The notes under the pieces were generated by a model that saw only the letters and a list, made by a program, of their open reading frames with translations, had not been told where the DNA came from and ran no database searches. A DNA stretch of 64,000 nucleotides. It comes from DATARH01 sp036268425 (lineage in GTDB: Bacteria > Pseudomonadota > Alphaproteobacteria > ATCC43930 > CGMCC-115725). Positions 51,142-59,479 of this stretch are shown here, piece by piece; the stretch's first letter is position 1, and each line of letters starts with the position of its first letter. The translations under genes and the position numbers were made by a program. The stretch spans positions 124,001-188,000 of the forward strand of contig DATAUE010000114.1 in NCBI GenBank assembly GCA_036268425.1, given 5' to 3'.

Positions 51142-52728
51142 TCAATTCTTCTTCCCCATGATATAATCATACATAAGAAAATCCTCGCTGAACCAGTCAA
51201 ACACCTTGTTATACAAGGCTGGCGTGAGACTGGCCCACGGATCGACCTTAACTCTGGAGACGTTCAAGCGGGAAAGATGGAACGGCTTAAGATCGAATTC
51301 CTCGGCCACCGCATCGAGACGATCGAGGGCGTGATAAGGAACAAGTCGCAACGACGGAGTCGACGCAAGACGCTCTTTTACGGACAGGAAACGATTATCC
51401 TTTCCAAGATAGCCGCATTGCGCGTTACGCGTCGATGGGTTTGCGACGTAACTCGTATCTAAAAATTCTTCCAGCGAGATCTCGTCCCTCACATGTCCTT
51501 CTTGAATGAAATACTGATAGTGCGAAATGAGCCGTTCCAGCGGCGGCCGTACAATTGCGATTATCAAGTCGAACTGATCCAATACGTCTTCGATGCAGGA
51601 TAGCGGAATATGCCCAGACACGAAGCTATGCGTCTGCACAACGCCTTTCTGATGCTCAATAAGGTGCTTCAGAAGCAGCTTCTGCCCGTCCAGTCCGAAG
51701 ATTTCGGGCCACGAAAACTGGCCGACCAAATGCGCTGCGATCGAGGTGCCTGCATTCTTAGGAATATGACAAAACATCACCTTTTTTCGCACGGGCCTCC
51801 GCGGTACCGCGATAGGTGCCTTAGCGAGAAGTTTTTCGACATAGGCGCTCGAGGCGTCCGTCGCGGCCCTGTCCGCTTCCAGATCCTTAAACCATTGTAA
51901 CGCATTATCGATATGAACCGAAAGTCGAAGACAAAGGCGCTCTGCCTGCAGTCGAAAAACGTACTGCGGCTCAAAGGCCATCACAAGCTCGGACATGTAA
52001 TCGTTAGTTTGAATAAACAACGCCTGTTCGAAGAGTTCGCTTAGCGTTGGTATAATTGGTGCGATGAAGCTGTCGTGGAAAAATATCGCACGACCACTTC
52101 CGTTCTTCGAAAACGTGTGGCGAATGTATCCCACGCCCGCAAGCGCACTTTCATATACAATCTGGCTATAGGGCGTGAGCAATTTGAACGTTTCTATGGC
52201 TTCCGGTGTCCGCCCAACTATGGCACCCAAATCCCCGGGAGACTTGTTGTTTCCAAGCGCAAGCGGTACCGCCAATAATTTGTTCCGCAAGTCCGTCGCA
52301 CCTAAGGAGTCGAGCGCGGCAAGGACATATTTCATTGCGCCTTGAGACGTCCATATGGAGCTGTTTTTATCGTAGGTAGCAAACGGCGAGCCTATCCGCT
52401 CCAGAAGGTCGGGATCATAATAAAGAAAGTCCTTGTGGTGTTCGTGCGCCGCTAGCAACTGATTGGTTGGCGTCGGCCCATTCTGTTGATAAACAATATC
52501 ATCCGGAAGAAATTCGCGTAGGCTGGTTTCTTTATTGGGTGCAATTATATAGAAATACTTAGCCCCCCGCTGCTCGACCGATATCTTCACATCATAATGG
52601 AAGGAAAACCATTTCTGCAAAAACAATCGCGACAGCGCACATTTTCCTACGGTCTGGTCAATAATGCGATTGTTGTCGTTACCAAGAAAAAGATAACTAT
52701 TTTTGCCGTCGATGACCGAGCCCGTCAT
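51142..52728 (-). CDS. Fusion of AlgJ/AlgX-like SGNH domain and sulfotransferase
   Basis: A 528-residue protein. ATG 52728 is preferred over 52779 because AAAGGAT lies upstream and the domain starts at once (VIDGKNSYLFLGND). Residues 1-300 resemble the SGNH O-acetyltransferase domain of AlgJ/AlgX: FYIIAPNKETSLREFLPDDI near 60-78 and FFHDSF (Ser220) with P.L..LFEQ after it. The usual Asp-Thr-His-Trp is here SSIWTSQG (124-130), so both the Asp and His of the triad are replaced. Residues 315-528 are a sulfotransferase: HIPKNAGTS (321-329) binds the PAPS 5'-phosphosulfate and VRPPLERLISHY (393-404) the 3'-phosphate. No membrane segment or signal peptide is evident. It probably sulfates a glycan; the SGNH part may only bind it. 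Confidence 0.85.
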   Translation of the reverse strand: MTGSVIDGKNSYLFLGNDNNRIIDQTVGKCALSRLFLQKWFSFHYDVKISVEQRGAKYFYIIAPNKETSLREFLPDDIVYQQNGPTPTNQLLAAHEHHKDFLYYDPDLLERIGSPFATYDKNSSIWTSQGAMKYVLAALDSLGATDLRNKLLAVPLALGNNKSPGDLGAIVGRTPEAIETFKLLTPYSQIVYESALAGVGYIRHTFSKNGSGRAIFFHDSFIAPIIPTLSELFEQALFIQTNDYMSELVMAFEPQYVFRLQAERLCLRLSVHIDNALQWFKDLEADRAATDASSAYVEKLLAKAPIAVPRRPVRKKVMFCHIPKNAGTSIAAHLVGQFSWPEIFGLDGQKLLLKHLIEHQKGVVQTHSFVSGHIPLSCIEDVLDQFDLIIAIVRPPLERLISHYQYFIQEGHVRDEISLEEFLDTSYVANPSTRNAQCGYLGKDNRFLSVKERLASTPSLRLVPYHALDRLDAVAEEFDLKPFHLSRLNVSRVKVDPWASLTPALYNKVFDWFSEDFLMYDYIMGKKN

Positions 52729-53190
52729 TCTTATTATCCTTTGAGGTAAACAAACAAAGGCGGACGCTTCCCTCATCAATGCTGACGCCCTTAGCCGTTT
52801 TGGCAGGAAGCATTGCCATCCCGATCACGTTCGACGGAAGACGCAGCTGGGGAAGCAAAGATACCGGCAACTTTCGGAGTGCGTCGAAGACGCGCAAGCC
52901 ACACTCACTATAGCCTCGGCACGCCAAGGCGGTGCCGACCCGTCGACCGCAAAATGTGTCTGCGTCGGAAGCTCTTGCGAACCAAGCCGCGGAAACACCA
53001 AAGCCGCCATCATGGTCTGCCTAGTGACCGGTAGCGGTCAAAAAAGCCCTAACATTTGGAATAGCTTAACGCTGTCCCAAAATCGGAATATTTGCAAGGG
53101 CTTTTTGAGCTCCGGCAGCTGGAGGCCTCCAAGAACCTCGCGCTTTTTGCCGGTTCGTGATTCGGATCGGATTTGCGAGGGGGAAGGGCG
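52729..53190. other. Unassigned DNA right of the fusion gene
   Basis: No intact gene is seen. Short frames on both strands (for example 52697-52927 minus) have no family pattern. The stretch near 53046-53100 is AT-rich. It could contain the fusion gene promoter, but no clear -35/-10 pair was identified. Confidence 0.4.
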
Positions 53191-53340
53191 GATGCGGGGC
53201 CAGCCGGGGTTTTAAAGATATCGAAGAACGCCTGAAGGAGCTCTCGGCCAAAGGCAACGAGCTGAAACAGCTGAACATGGTGCTGGATTTTGAGTCGTCT
53301 CGCGGCGACCTTGAGTGGGCGCTGCCGGTGCTTGGTGCCA
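53191..53340 (+). pseudogene. IS5-family transposase N-terminal relic
   Basis: ATG 53191 begins RGQPGF and meets a stop through a frameshift; the next frame continues DIEERLKELSAKGNELKQL and VLDFESSRGDLEWALP, the conserved N-terminus of IS5-type transposases. Nothing matching follows after about 53340. The rest of the element is missing. 53341-53628 holds no recognisable gene. Confidence 0.72.
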
Positions 53341-53628
53341 CTCGCGTCGATGACCCAAATCCCGATTAACAGCCGTTCCCTTACTGTAGTGTTCTATCGT
53401 GTTCGATCATCCACTGATGTCGACGCCATTCTTTGATCGCCTCGTTCACAACGCCCATCGCACGAACTCACCTGTGAGGGCTTGCGGCCCAGGGAAAGCC
53501 GGACAGAACGGCTGAACACAACGGCTTACACCTTCGGGACCGAGCAGGACAATCAGGTGAATAGCTTAGCTAGTGCGCGTGTTGCCGCCCCGGTAGACCA
53601 GCATCAGCGCGACAGGACAGAAAGATGG

Positions 53629-53717
53629 CGGAGGGGATGGGATTCGAACCCACGATACGGGGTTAACCGTATAACGGTTTAGCAAACCGCCGCCTTCAGC
53701 CACTCGGCCACCCCTCC
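53629..53717 (-). tRNA. tRNA-Ser(GCU)
   Basis: On the minus strand the gene begins GGAGGGGTGGCCGAGTGGC and has the anticodon loop TTTGCTAAA (anticodon GCU). A long variable arm (CCGTTATACGGTTAACCCCG region) marks a class II tRNA, followed by TCGTGGGTTCGAATCCCA for the T arm and CCCCTCC closing the acceptor stem. The length is 89 bases with G as discriminator. CCA is not encoded, as is frequent in alphaproteobacteria. An integrase relic lies just upstream, so the gene may mark an old integration site. Confidence 0.93.
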
Positions 53718-53862
53718 ACCGATGAGCGGGTGCACGGCGTATGCGAGAGGCAACCTAGTGTTTCGGGCTCGTGCGGTCAACTGGCCTGGTTGGCGGTACA
53801 GCGAACACGGAGTGAACGCCGCTATTGTTGGACCCAAGTAGCACCCAAAGCTCGGTGCCAAC

Positions 53863-54050
53863 TCAGCCGCCCTTCATCGCGTGTTCAATCGCCGCTGCTG
53901 CCTTGCTATCGGATGCGGCAAATTGGTGCGTATAGACACGAAGTATCGTGGCCGGGTTGGCATGGCCAAAGTCGCCGGCTTACCGCGCCGACGTCGAGCC
54001 CTGCTGCGATCTGTGCTGACGCATTCGAGTGACGCAGCACATGGATCGTT
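53863..54050 (-). pseudogene. Tyrosine integrase C-terminal relic
   Basis: Minus-strand IHVLRHSNASAQIAAGLDV (catalytic Arg-x-x-His) is followed by SRRL and a one-base shift in a T run (AAA at 53968-53970 on the plus strand). The match then resumes as GHANPATILRVYTHQF, with catalytic His and the Tyr nucleophile, and ends DSKAAAAIEHAMKGG at a stop at 53863-53865. The N-terminal half is gone. It is a dead phage- or island-type integrase next to tRNA-Ser. Confidence 0.82.
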
Positions 54051-54339
54051 CTCCGCGACGAGTATTCGACCGAAATGTGTTTAATGCCCTCCGCACGCGC
54101 AGAACTTATCAAGCCAGCCCCTATCAAGCCAGACCGTATTCAACCGTGCGACATCGAATATGCCGAAACACGCATTGGGATTGAGCCCCTTAACGTGGTT
54201 GTACCAGACCGTTGATCCGTTCCGTTCCCGGGCGACTGTAGCAGCGGTGGATCCTGCTCCGTGATGGCCTCGGCCTGATGGACGAGCGGCAGACGCGCAG
54301 CGGGAGCGGGTTCGCGATCGAGCTGCGCGTTGACCGTTG
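54051..54339. other. Unassigned DNA at the right edge of the accessory region
   Basis: No gene is supported. TATCAAGCCAG occurs twice, at 54107-54117 and 54122-54132, a short tandem duplication next to the integrase relic. It may be a remnant of an attachment or target site, but no partner copy was found on the left side. Confidence 0.35.
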
Positions 54340-55089
54340 TTAGCGCTTGATCCCGGACAGGCCGTTCTGGATCCCGGCCGTCGCCCAGGGGGCCCACGGC
54401 ATGGTGAAGAGCTTGAACCCTTTGTCGACGTAGAAGTTCGGGTCCATCCCGGGCGGGATGAAATACATCGCGGCGGTGATGCCGTGCTTGGTGGCGGCCG
54501 CCACGATTTTATCGAGCCCTCGCTGATAGTGGTCGCACTGGTAGTCGAGTGGCACCCCCAGCTCGATCGAAAGATCGGACGGGCCGACCAACAGGACGTC
54601 GACGCCCGGGACCGAGGCGATGGCGTCGAGGTTCTCCAGCGCCTGGTTCGTCTCGATCATCGGCAAGATGACGAGCTCGTTGTTCACGGCATCCATGTAA
54701 TCGCGGTAACTCTTGAACTCGCCCCACTCGCCGCGCACCCCGGCGTTGCTGCGGTTGCCTGCGGGAAAATAGCGGCAGGCGCGCACGGCGGCCTCCGCCT
54801 CCGCACGGGTGTTGACCATCGGCACAATGAGGCCGCGCGCCCCGGCGTCGAGCGCGAAGCAGATCAGGTGGGGCTGGTTCGCGGCGACGCGCACCACCGG
54901 CGCCGCCTTCTTGCCGCGCATCGTCTCGATCGACGGCCGCAGCTGCTTGATCTCCCAGGCGGAGTGCTGAGTATCGAGCAGCACGAAGTCGTACCCGGCG
55001 GCGGCCAGGGTCGACACGTCAACATCCGGCGTCGCGGTAGTCCCGACGACCGTTCTGCCTGACTTGATGGCGTCTTTGAGGGCGTTCAT
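54340..55089 (-). CDS. HpcH/HpaI-type class II aldolase
   Basis: About 249 residues of a TIM-barrel aldolase. VLLDTQHSAWEIKQL near residue 45 holds the catalytic His, VVRVAANQ the Arg, and PMIETNQALENL with GPSDLSIELGVPLDYQ the metal ligands Glu and Asp. Relatives cleave 4-hydroxy-2-oxo acids such as 4-hydroxy-2-oxoheptanedioate or 2-keto-3-deoxy-glucarate. ATG 55089 is preferred over 55110. The gene is on the GC-rich side of the boundary and may be core. No partner hydratase is seen nearby. Confidence 0.88.
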   Translation of the reverse strand: MNALKDAIKSGRTVVGTTATPDVDVSTLAAAGYDFVLLDTQHSAWEIKQLRPSIETMRGKKAAPVVRVAANQPHLICFALDAGARGLIVPMVNTRAEAEAAVRACRYFPAGNRSNAGVRGEWGEFKSYRDYMDAVNNELVILPMIETNQALENLDAIASVPGVDVLLVGPSDLSIELGVPLDYQCDHYQRGLDKIVAAATKHGITAAMYFIPPGMDPNFYVDKGFKLFTMPWAPWATAGIQNGLSGIKR

Positions 55090-55234
55090 CTGGCGTCTAT
55101 GCTCCCACAATAGCTTTAGCGCCGGTTCAACCGACGGACATGACGAAGCGCGTTAGCGCTGCGTCGTCACGTTGCTACGGTTTCGCGGCGCGTGCAACAG
55201 CACGTCTCGGCAAGATCGCCGTGCGGATCGGCCG

Positions 55235-55648
55235 TCACGCGCCGCCGCAGCCAAGCTTGCGAAGCCCCTCGGCGATGTAGCGCTCGAGCCGTATGCCCAT
55301 GAGATAACCGGGCTGCGCCGCCGGCGGGATGCGGCGCGTGCGCCGCAATGCGGCCTCGAAACTCAATACCGGCCGCTGTACCAGCCAAATAAGCGCGATG
55401 AGCTCGCGTCGTGCGTCGGGCGAAAGCTGCGCGATCGCGGTCTCGAGGTGGCGCCGCTCCTCGCTCTCGAAGGCCGCAAGGTCGACATCACCTGGGTGGC
55501 GCAAGAGCGTACCGTCCAGGGCCGCCCCCTTTACGTGCGCCCCTCGCCCGATGCCAAGATATTGGGCCATCGCCTGCTCGTCGCGAGTGCGGCGCCGCGA
55601 TACCTCGGCAATCGCGAGTGCGTCTTCTGGCAGAAGCGCCTGGAGCAT
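55235..55648 (-). CDS. DUF3775-like protein
   Basis: A 137-residue protein. IAQLSPDARRELIALIWLVQ near residue 95 is the most recognisable stretch of this family, and the end GYLMGIRLERYIAEGLRKLG is also similar to it. The charged N-terminal part (LPEDALAIAEVSRRR) is helical. GC-rich third positions support coding. No function is established. It is the only gene in the interval between the aldolase and the lactonase operon. Confidence 0.65.
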   Translation of the reverse strand: MLQALLPEDALAIAEVSRRRTRDEQAMAQYLGIGRGAHVKGAALDGTLLRHPGDVDLAAFESEERRHLETAIAQLSPDARRELIALIWLVQRPVLSFEAALRRTRRIPPAAQPGYLMGIRLERYIAEGLRKLGCGGA

Positions 55649-55985
55649 GCTGTTATCGTAACGCCCTGGCGAGCCTGCGCAACCGCGCTTCAGGTTGTGA
55701 GCGGCCGCCTGCGTGTATGATCAGCTTTCTGTCGGCACCGCGACCAGCAGCCGCTGACGCCGGTCCTCTGCCTCTGACAGCAGGTCGGCCCTGCCGCTAC
55801 AGTCGGCCCACGCGTTCGAAGACCTCAGAGTTCCACCTGCCCCGAAATGCTTAAGCCCTTCACCCGGACCGCCGATCCCGACGCCATCCGGCGCGTGTTT
55901 CCCGCGCTGGACCTTTTCGAGGATGGCGTCGGAATCGGCGGTCCAGCAAGTCCATTCCGGCGCTACGTTGATCTGGTGACGTGTC
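55649..55985. other. Interval without a confident gene
   Basis: An open frame at 55847-56050 on the plus strand (67 codons, MLKPFTRTADPDAIRRVFPA) has no ribosome site of note and no recognised family; its end overlaps the opposite lactonase gene. It could be the start of a broken gene. Nothing else is seen. Confidence 0.35.
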
Positions 55986-56750
55986 TCAAGTCAGCGGCGA
56001 CGGGGCTTGCGGCACGGTCTGCCAGAAGTCGAGATCGTGGCCGAAGATGATGCGGGCGCCCGCCTTCTCGAATGCGGCGAGTTTGTCGAGGGACGCAAGC
56101 ATCTGCTCGCGGTCGTGCATAAAGCGCGGTAGGCGGCGTTCGCGCAGGGTACGGCAGAAATAGCAGGAATCACCAGCCAGCACGGTATCGCCGCCGGGCA
56201 GGCGCAATCTGAGCGATTGGTGGCCCGGGGTATGGCCGGGGGTCGGCAGGCATACCACCGAGCCGTCGCCGAACACGTCGTGTTCGCCGTCGATCAAACG
56301 TACCTTATGGCCGAGGTCAAAATCACGCGGGTTGAAGCCGCTCCGGGCGGCGGCGTCCAGGTCCATACCGGCATCCCACTCGCGTCGCTGCACCAGCAGC
56401 GTCGCGTTTGGGACCAGCGCGTTGCCGCCGGCATGATCGAAATGAAAATGCGAATTGATGATCAAATCGATGTTCGCCGGGTCGCGGTCGAGCGCCGCCA
56501 GCCGGCTGGCGATGTCCTCGCCGGCGCTGTAGTCGAAATCGAACAGACCGGCCATGCGATCACCAAGCCGCGCCCGCGGGTCGTGCTGGCAATCGGGATG
56601 CATGCCGGTGTCGAATACCGCCGTGCCGTTCGGATGTTCGATCAAAAACGCCGGGATCGGCAGGCGCGCCCGACCCTCGCCGCCTTCCATCAGAAGGCCG
56701 AGATCGCCGGTCAAGTGGCCGCAGGTCAGGGCATAGACCGCCAGACTCAC
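55986..56750 (-). CDS. Metallo-beta-lactamase-fold hydrolase, AHL-lactonase (AttM/AiiA)-like
   Basis: About 254 residues from GTG 56750, which overlaps the upstream stop as GTGA; an apparent longer frame to 56873 lies within the previous gene. The zinc motif SHFHFDHAGG is complete, with LPTPGHTPGH (His), LAGDSC (Asp) and IIFGHDLDFW (His). FLIEHPNGTAVFDTGMHPD is typical of N-acyl homoserine lactonases and related lactonases. It is translationally coupled to two oxygenases, so it may open a lactone made by that pathway, not necessarily a signal molecule. It probably acts in the cytoplasm because no signal peptide is seen. Confidence 0.85.
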   Translation of the reverse strand: MSLAVYALTCGHLTGDLGLLMEGGEGRARLPIPAFLIEHPNGTAVFDTGMHPDCQHDPRARLGDRMAGLFDFDYSAGEDIASRLAALDRDPANIDLIINSHFHFDHAGGNALVPNATLLVQRREWDAGMDLDAAARSGFNPRDFDLGHKVRLIDGEHDVFGDGSVVCLPTPGHTPGHQSLRLRLPGGDTVLAGDSCYFCRTLRERRLPRFMHDREQMLASLDKLAAFEKAGARIIFGHDLDFWQTVPQAPSPLT

Positions 56751-57595
56751 CGCGGTGCGTCGCCCTTGAGCATGACCCGGTAGAGGTAGCGCATCTGGTC
56801 CATGTCGTAATCGGCATTGGCTTTGTGCAGCAGGCAGCGGTTGTCCCACATCACCACATCGCCCGGCTGCCACCGGTGGCGGTACTGGTATTTCTCCTGC
56901 ACCGCATGCGCCAGCAACTCATCGAGCAGCGGCAACCCTTCGGCGTCGTCCATGTCGACGATGCCTTCGGTGCGGATCGGGTTCAGGTAGATTGCCTTGC
57001 GGCCGCTTTCGGGATGGGTACGGACCAGCGGGTGGGCCACAGCATCCGGCACCGTTGCGGTGTCGGGCAGCGCCAGCAGCTTCCGGTCGCTGTAGCGGCT
57101 TTGATAGACGTGGATGGCCTTCCGTCCCGCAATGCGCGCCTTCACCGCATCCGACAGCCCCTCATACGCGGCGTGCATGTTGACGTATTGCGTGTCACCG
57201 CCGCGATCGGGAAGCTGCACCGCGTGCAATACCGTCGCCTTGGGCGGCGCCACCGCGTTGGAATGGTCGGTATGGTAGCCCGAGCCCGGAATGTAGCGCT
57301 TCCCGTCGGGGTAGCGATCCTGGTTCGAGATATAGTGGATCATCGGGCACTCGGGCAGCGCGAACTTGGTATTGTGCTGCGGGAAGACCTCGCCAAACAG
57401 CTCGACGGCGGCGAGCAGTTGCGCTGGTGTCAGTTTCTGGTCGCGGATCACCAGTACCGAATGTTCGACAAAGGCGCGGTTGAGGCGGGCGCGCGTTGCC
57501 GCATCGACCGGCTCGCGCAGATCGACACCGCGCACCTCCGCCCCGGTATGCGGCGACAGCTTGGTGATCGTGTAATCTAGAAGATCGCCCATCAT
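56747..57595 (-). CDS. TauD/TfdA-family 2-oxoglutarate/Fe(II) dioxygenase
   Basis: A 282-residue enzyme. GSGYHTDHSNAVAPP holds the His-x-Asp iron ligands, NRCLLHKANADYD the distal His, and MRYLYRVML the 2-oxoglutarate arginine. The N-terminal LVIRDQKLTPAQLLAAVELFG is family-typical. The ATG overlaps the stop of the upstream oxygenase (ATGA), and its own stop overlaps the GTG of the lactonase. Together they form a tightly coupled three-gene operon. The substrate is unknown. Confidence 0.9.
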   Translation of the reverse strand: MMGDLLDYTITKLSPHTGAEVRGVDLREPVDAATRARLNRAFVEHSVLVIRDQKLTPAQLLAAVELFGEVFPQHNTKFALPECPMIHYISNQDRYPDGKRYIPGSGYHTDHSNAVAPPKATVLHAVQLPDRGGDTQYVNMHAAYEGLSDAVKARIAGRKAIHVYQSRYSDRKLLALPDTATVPDAVAHPLVRTHPESGRKAIYLNPIRTEGIVDMDDAEGLPLLDELLAHAVQEKYQYRHRWQPGDVVMWDNRCLLHKANADYDMDQMRYLYRVMLKGDAPR

Positions 57596-58641
57596 TCGGC
57601 CGCCTGTACCATTTCGGCCGCCGAGGATTGGTGGCCTTTCTGGTGGAAATAATTGGCGCGGTAGAACGCCAGCACGAGATCGCCGTACACCGCCGGCTCA
57701 TATTGTGCGGGGTTGTCAGTGGTGATGCAGCTCGGCAGGCACTCGATCGTCGAGGCCGGGTTCGGGCTGTGGAAATAGGCAATCGAATACCGGTCTTTGC
57801 CGGATTCGTTCAGCACGCCGTGTGGGGTCGACAGAAAGCGGTTGTTCGACCACCGCCGCATGATGTTGCCGAGGTTGATCAGAAACGTGCCGGGGATGAT
57901 CGGCGGCGGCAGCCATTCACCTGACGGGAGCCGCACCGCCAGCCCCGGCACGTCGGTGCGCGCGAGCGCCGTCATAAAGCTGTTGTCGGTGTGCGGTGCC
58001 TGGCCGAACAGATCGTCCTCGTCGGCATCCTGCGGCGGGTAGTGCAGGAAGCGCAGGTTGGCATGGCCCTCATTGGCGAAGAACGGTGCGAAAAAATCTT
58101 CCGGCATGTCGAGCGCCGCTGCAAAAACCGGCAGGATGCGGTCGCACATCGCGCCGATGGTCCGGAAATATTCGACCATATCGGCGCGCATACCCGGCAT
58201 GTCGGCGGGCCACTGGTTGCGCCCGCGCAACGGGGTGTCGGCGAGCACATCGGGGTGGTCAGCGGCTCGATCGTGGCTGATGAAAAAACTCTCGTTCTGG
58301 TTCGGACGGGTCGCCTTGTGCACGGTCGAGGCGCCTTGCACCGACGCATTCATCGGGAGGTAGCCGATATTGTTCTCGTTTAGCCTTAGCGCGAGCTTCT
58401 GCGGCATCGGCAGCGCGTGGAACCGCCGCGAGGCGGCAAAGGCGCGGTCGATCAGGGCTTCCGGCACGCGGTGGTTGAACGCGTAGAAGAACCCGACATT
58501 CTCGCAGGCGTCCCGAACCGAGGGGGCGAGTGCCTGCACTGCGCCCGGCTTACCGGCAAACACCGGGCCGAAATCGATGACCGGGATCTGCGACGCCGCC
58601 GTCGCGTAGTCCTTGACGCCTTGTTCCCTAAACAGGTTCAT
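57592..58641 (-). CDS. Isopenicillin N synthase-like Fe(II)-dependent oxygenase
   Basis: A 349-residue enzyme of the IPNS/ACC-oxidase group. IPVIDFGPVFAGKP opens the domain, ACENVGFFYAFNHRVPEALI is the N-terminal signature, GQAPHTDNSFMTAL holds His and Asp, and FLSTPHGVLN the distal His, followed by RYSIAYFHSP with the 2-oxoglutarate Arg-x-Ser. Most such enzymes use 2-oxoglutarate for hydroxylation or ring formation. It starts the overlapping operon with the TauD-like enzyme and the lactonase. A weak TATACT sits about 30 bases upstream of its ATG. Confidence 0.9.
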   Translation of the reverse strand: MNLFREQGVKDYATAASQIPVIDFGPVFAGKPGAVQALAPSVRDACENVGFFYAFNHRVPEALIDRAFAASRRFHALPMPQKLALRLNENNIGYLPMNASVQGASTVHKATRPNQNESFFISHDRAADHPDVLADTPLRGRNQWPADMPGMRADMVEYFRTIGAMCDRILPVFAAALDMPEDFFAPFFANEGHANLRFLHYPPQDADEDDLFGQAPHTDNSFMTALARTDVPGLAVRLPSGEWLPPPIIPGTFLINLGNIMRRWSNNRFLSTPHGVLNESGKDRYSIAYFHSPNPASTIECLPSCITTDNPAQYEPAVYGDLVLAFYRANYFHQKGHQSSAAEMVQAAE

Positions 58642-59092
58642 CGTGCGCTCCGACTGCCATGTCGCAACGGAGTATAGTCCCGCAGGAATTGGCGGCGGAA
58701 GGCCGAGAAGACCAGCCTCGTCACGACCAACCGCTGTCGGCCATCGCGACCAATCAGCCCAGGATGCGATGCCGTCACTGCGGCAGCACCTTCTGATCAG
58801 CCGATCAATAGCGTGTCAGGCGCGGTTCGCCAGTAGAGTTGTTGCTAACCAAAGAAAATCGCAGGACCACGGAAAATCATCGATCTGACGCCGCTGGTGC
58901 GGGCGATGATGAAACGCATTCGTCGATGCGGGAGCCGAAAGGCGCAAAACCTGTCACAGGTCACGGGCGCGGAACGTGCCGTGGTGAAAAAACGAGCGCG
59001 GATGCCGCGAGGGCGTCCGCGCCTCTAAAGAACGTCAATAACCGGATTGCCTGGAAAATCGAAACGGAAACCGTCGGCCAGACGCGGCCGCA
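58642..59092. other. Gene-free interval, 451 bases
   Basis: No reliable coding region. Apart from TATACT on the minus strand at 58671-58676, a possible -10 for the oxygenase operon, no site stands out. The 91-codon frame at 58839 lacks family similarity and overlaps nothing useful. Confidence 0.45.
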
Positions 59093-59293
59093 TCAGGACG
59101 CAAGTGCTTGCTGATAGCCGTGCATTTTGGCATTCCGGGCCGCTTCGCGGGCCGCCTCGTAGCTCCGCAGCGCGACCCGATCGGCCTCCGCGACATTGCC
59201 GCGGGTCGCCGCGACACACACTGTCGGGCACCGCGTGACGCCTTTTTTGTTGATGAATTCCGCCATCGCTTTTGCGTATTCGGTCTCGGACAT
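59093..59293 (-). CDS. Small conserved-type protein with paired cysteines, unknown function
   Basis: A 66-residue protein. ATG 59293 follows AGGAG by 7 bases; a GTG at 59299 would be only 1 base from it. EYAKAMAEFINKKGVTRCPT has a helix then a Cys-x3-Cys (CPTVC), and ADRVALRSYEAAREAARNAK forms a second helix. Similar small proteins occur in alphaproteobacteria without known role. The Cys pair might bind metal. It is divergent from the downstream metallo-hydrolase gene. Confidence 0.6.
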   Translation of the reverse strand: MSETEYAKAMAEFINKKGVTRCPTVCVAATRGNVAEADRVALRSYEAAREAARNAKMHGYQQALAS

Positions 59294-59479
59294 TTGCACT
59301 CTCCTTTTGACTGAGCAGTGAGGCTATTCTTAGCGCCGAGACAGTTAACAACGCGTTATGGTAAACGTCGTCATCCCAGATCGTTTTCAGATTGCCGTGC
59401 GTTGACGCTCCGCATTTGCCGGATTGTTCTTCTTAACTATTTTATCTAATGAACTAGGCAGCAGCATGAGGGAGCCATC

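Noticed and set aside
54107..54132. Duplicated TATCAAGCCAG as an attachment site
   Set aside because: The copies are adjacent and no match was seen at the other edge of the accessory region or in the tRNA gene.
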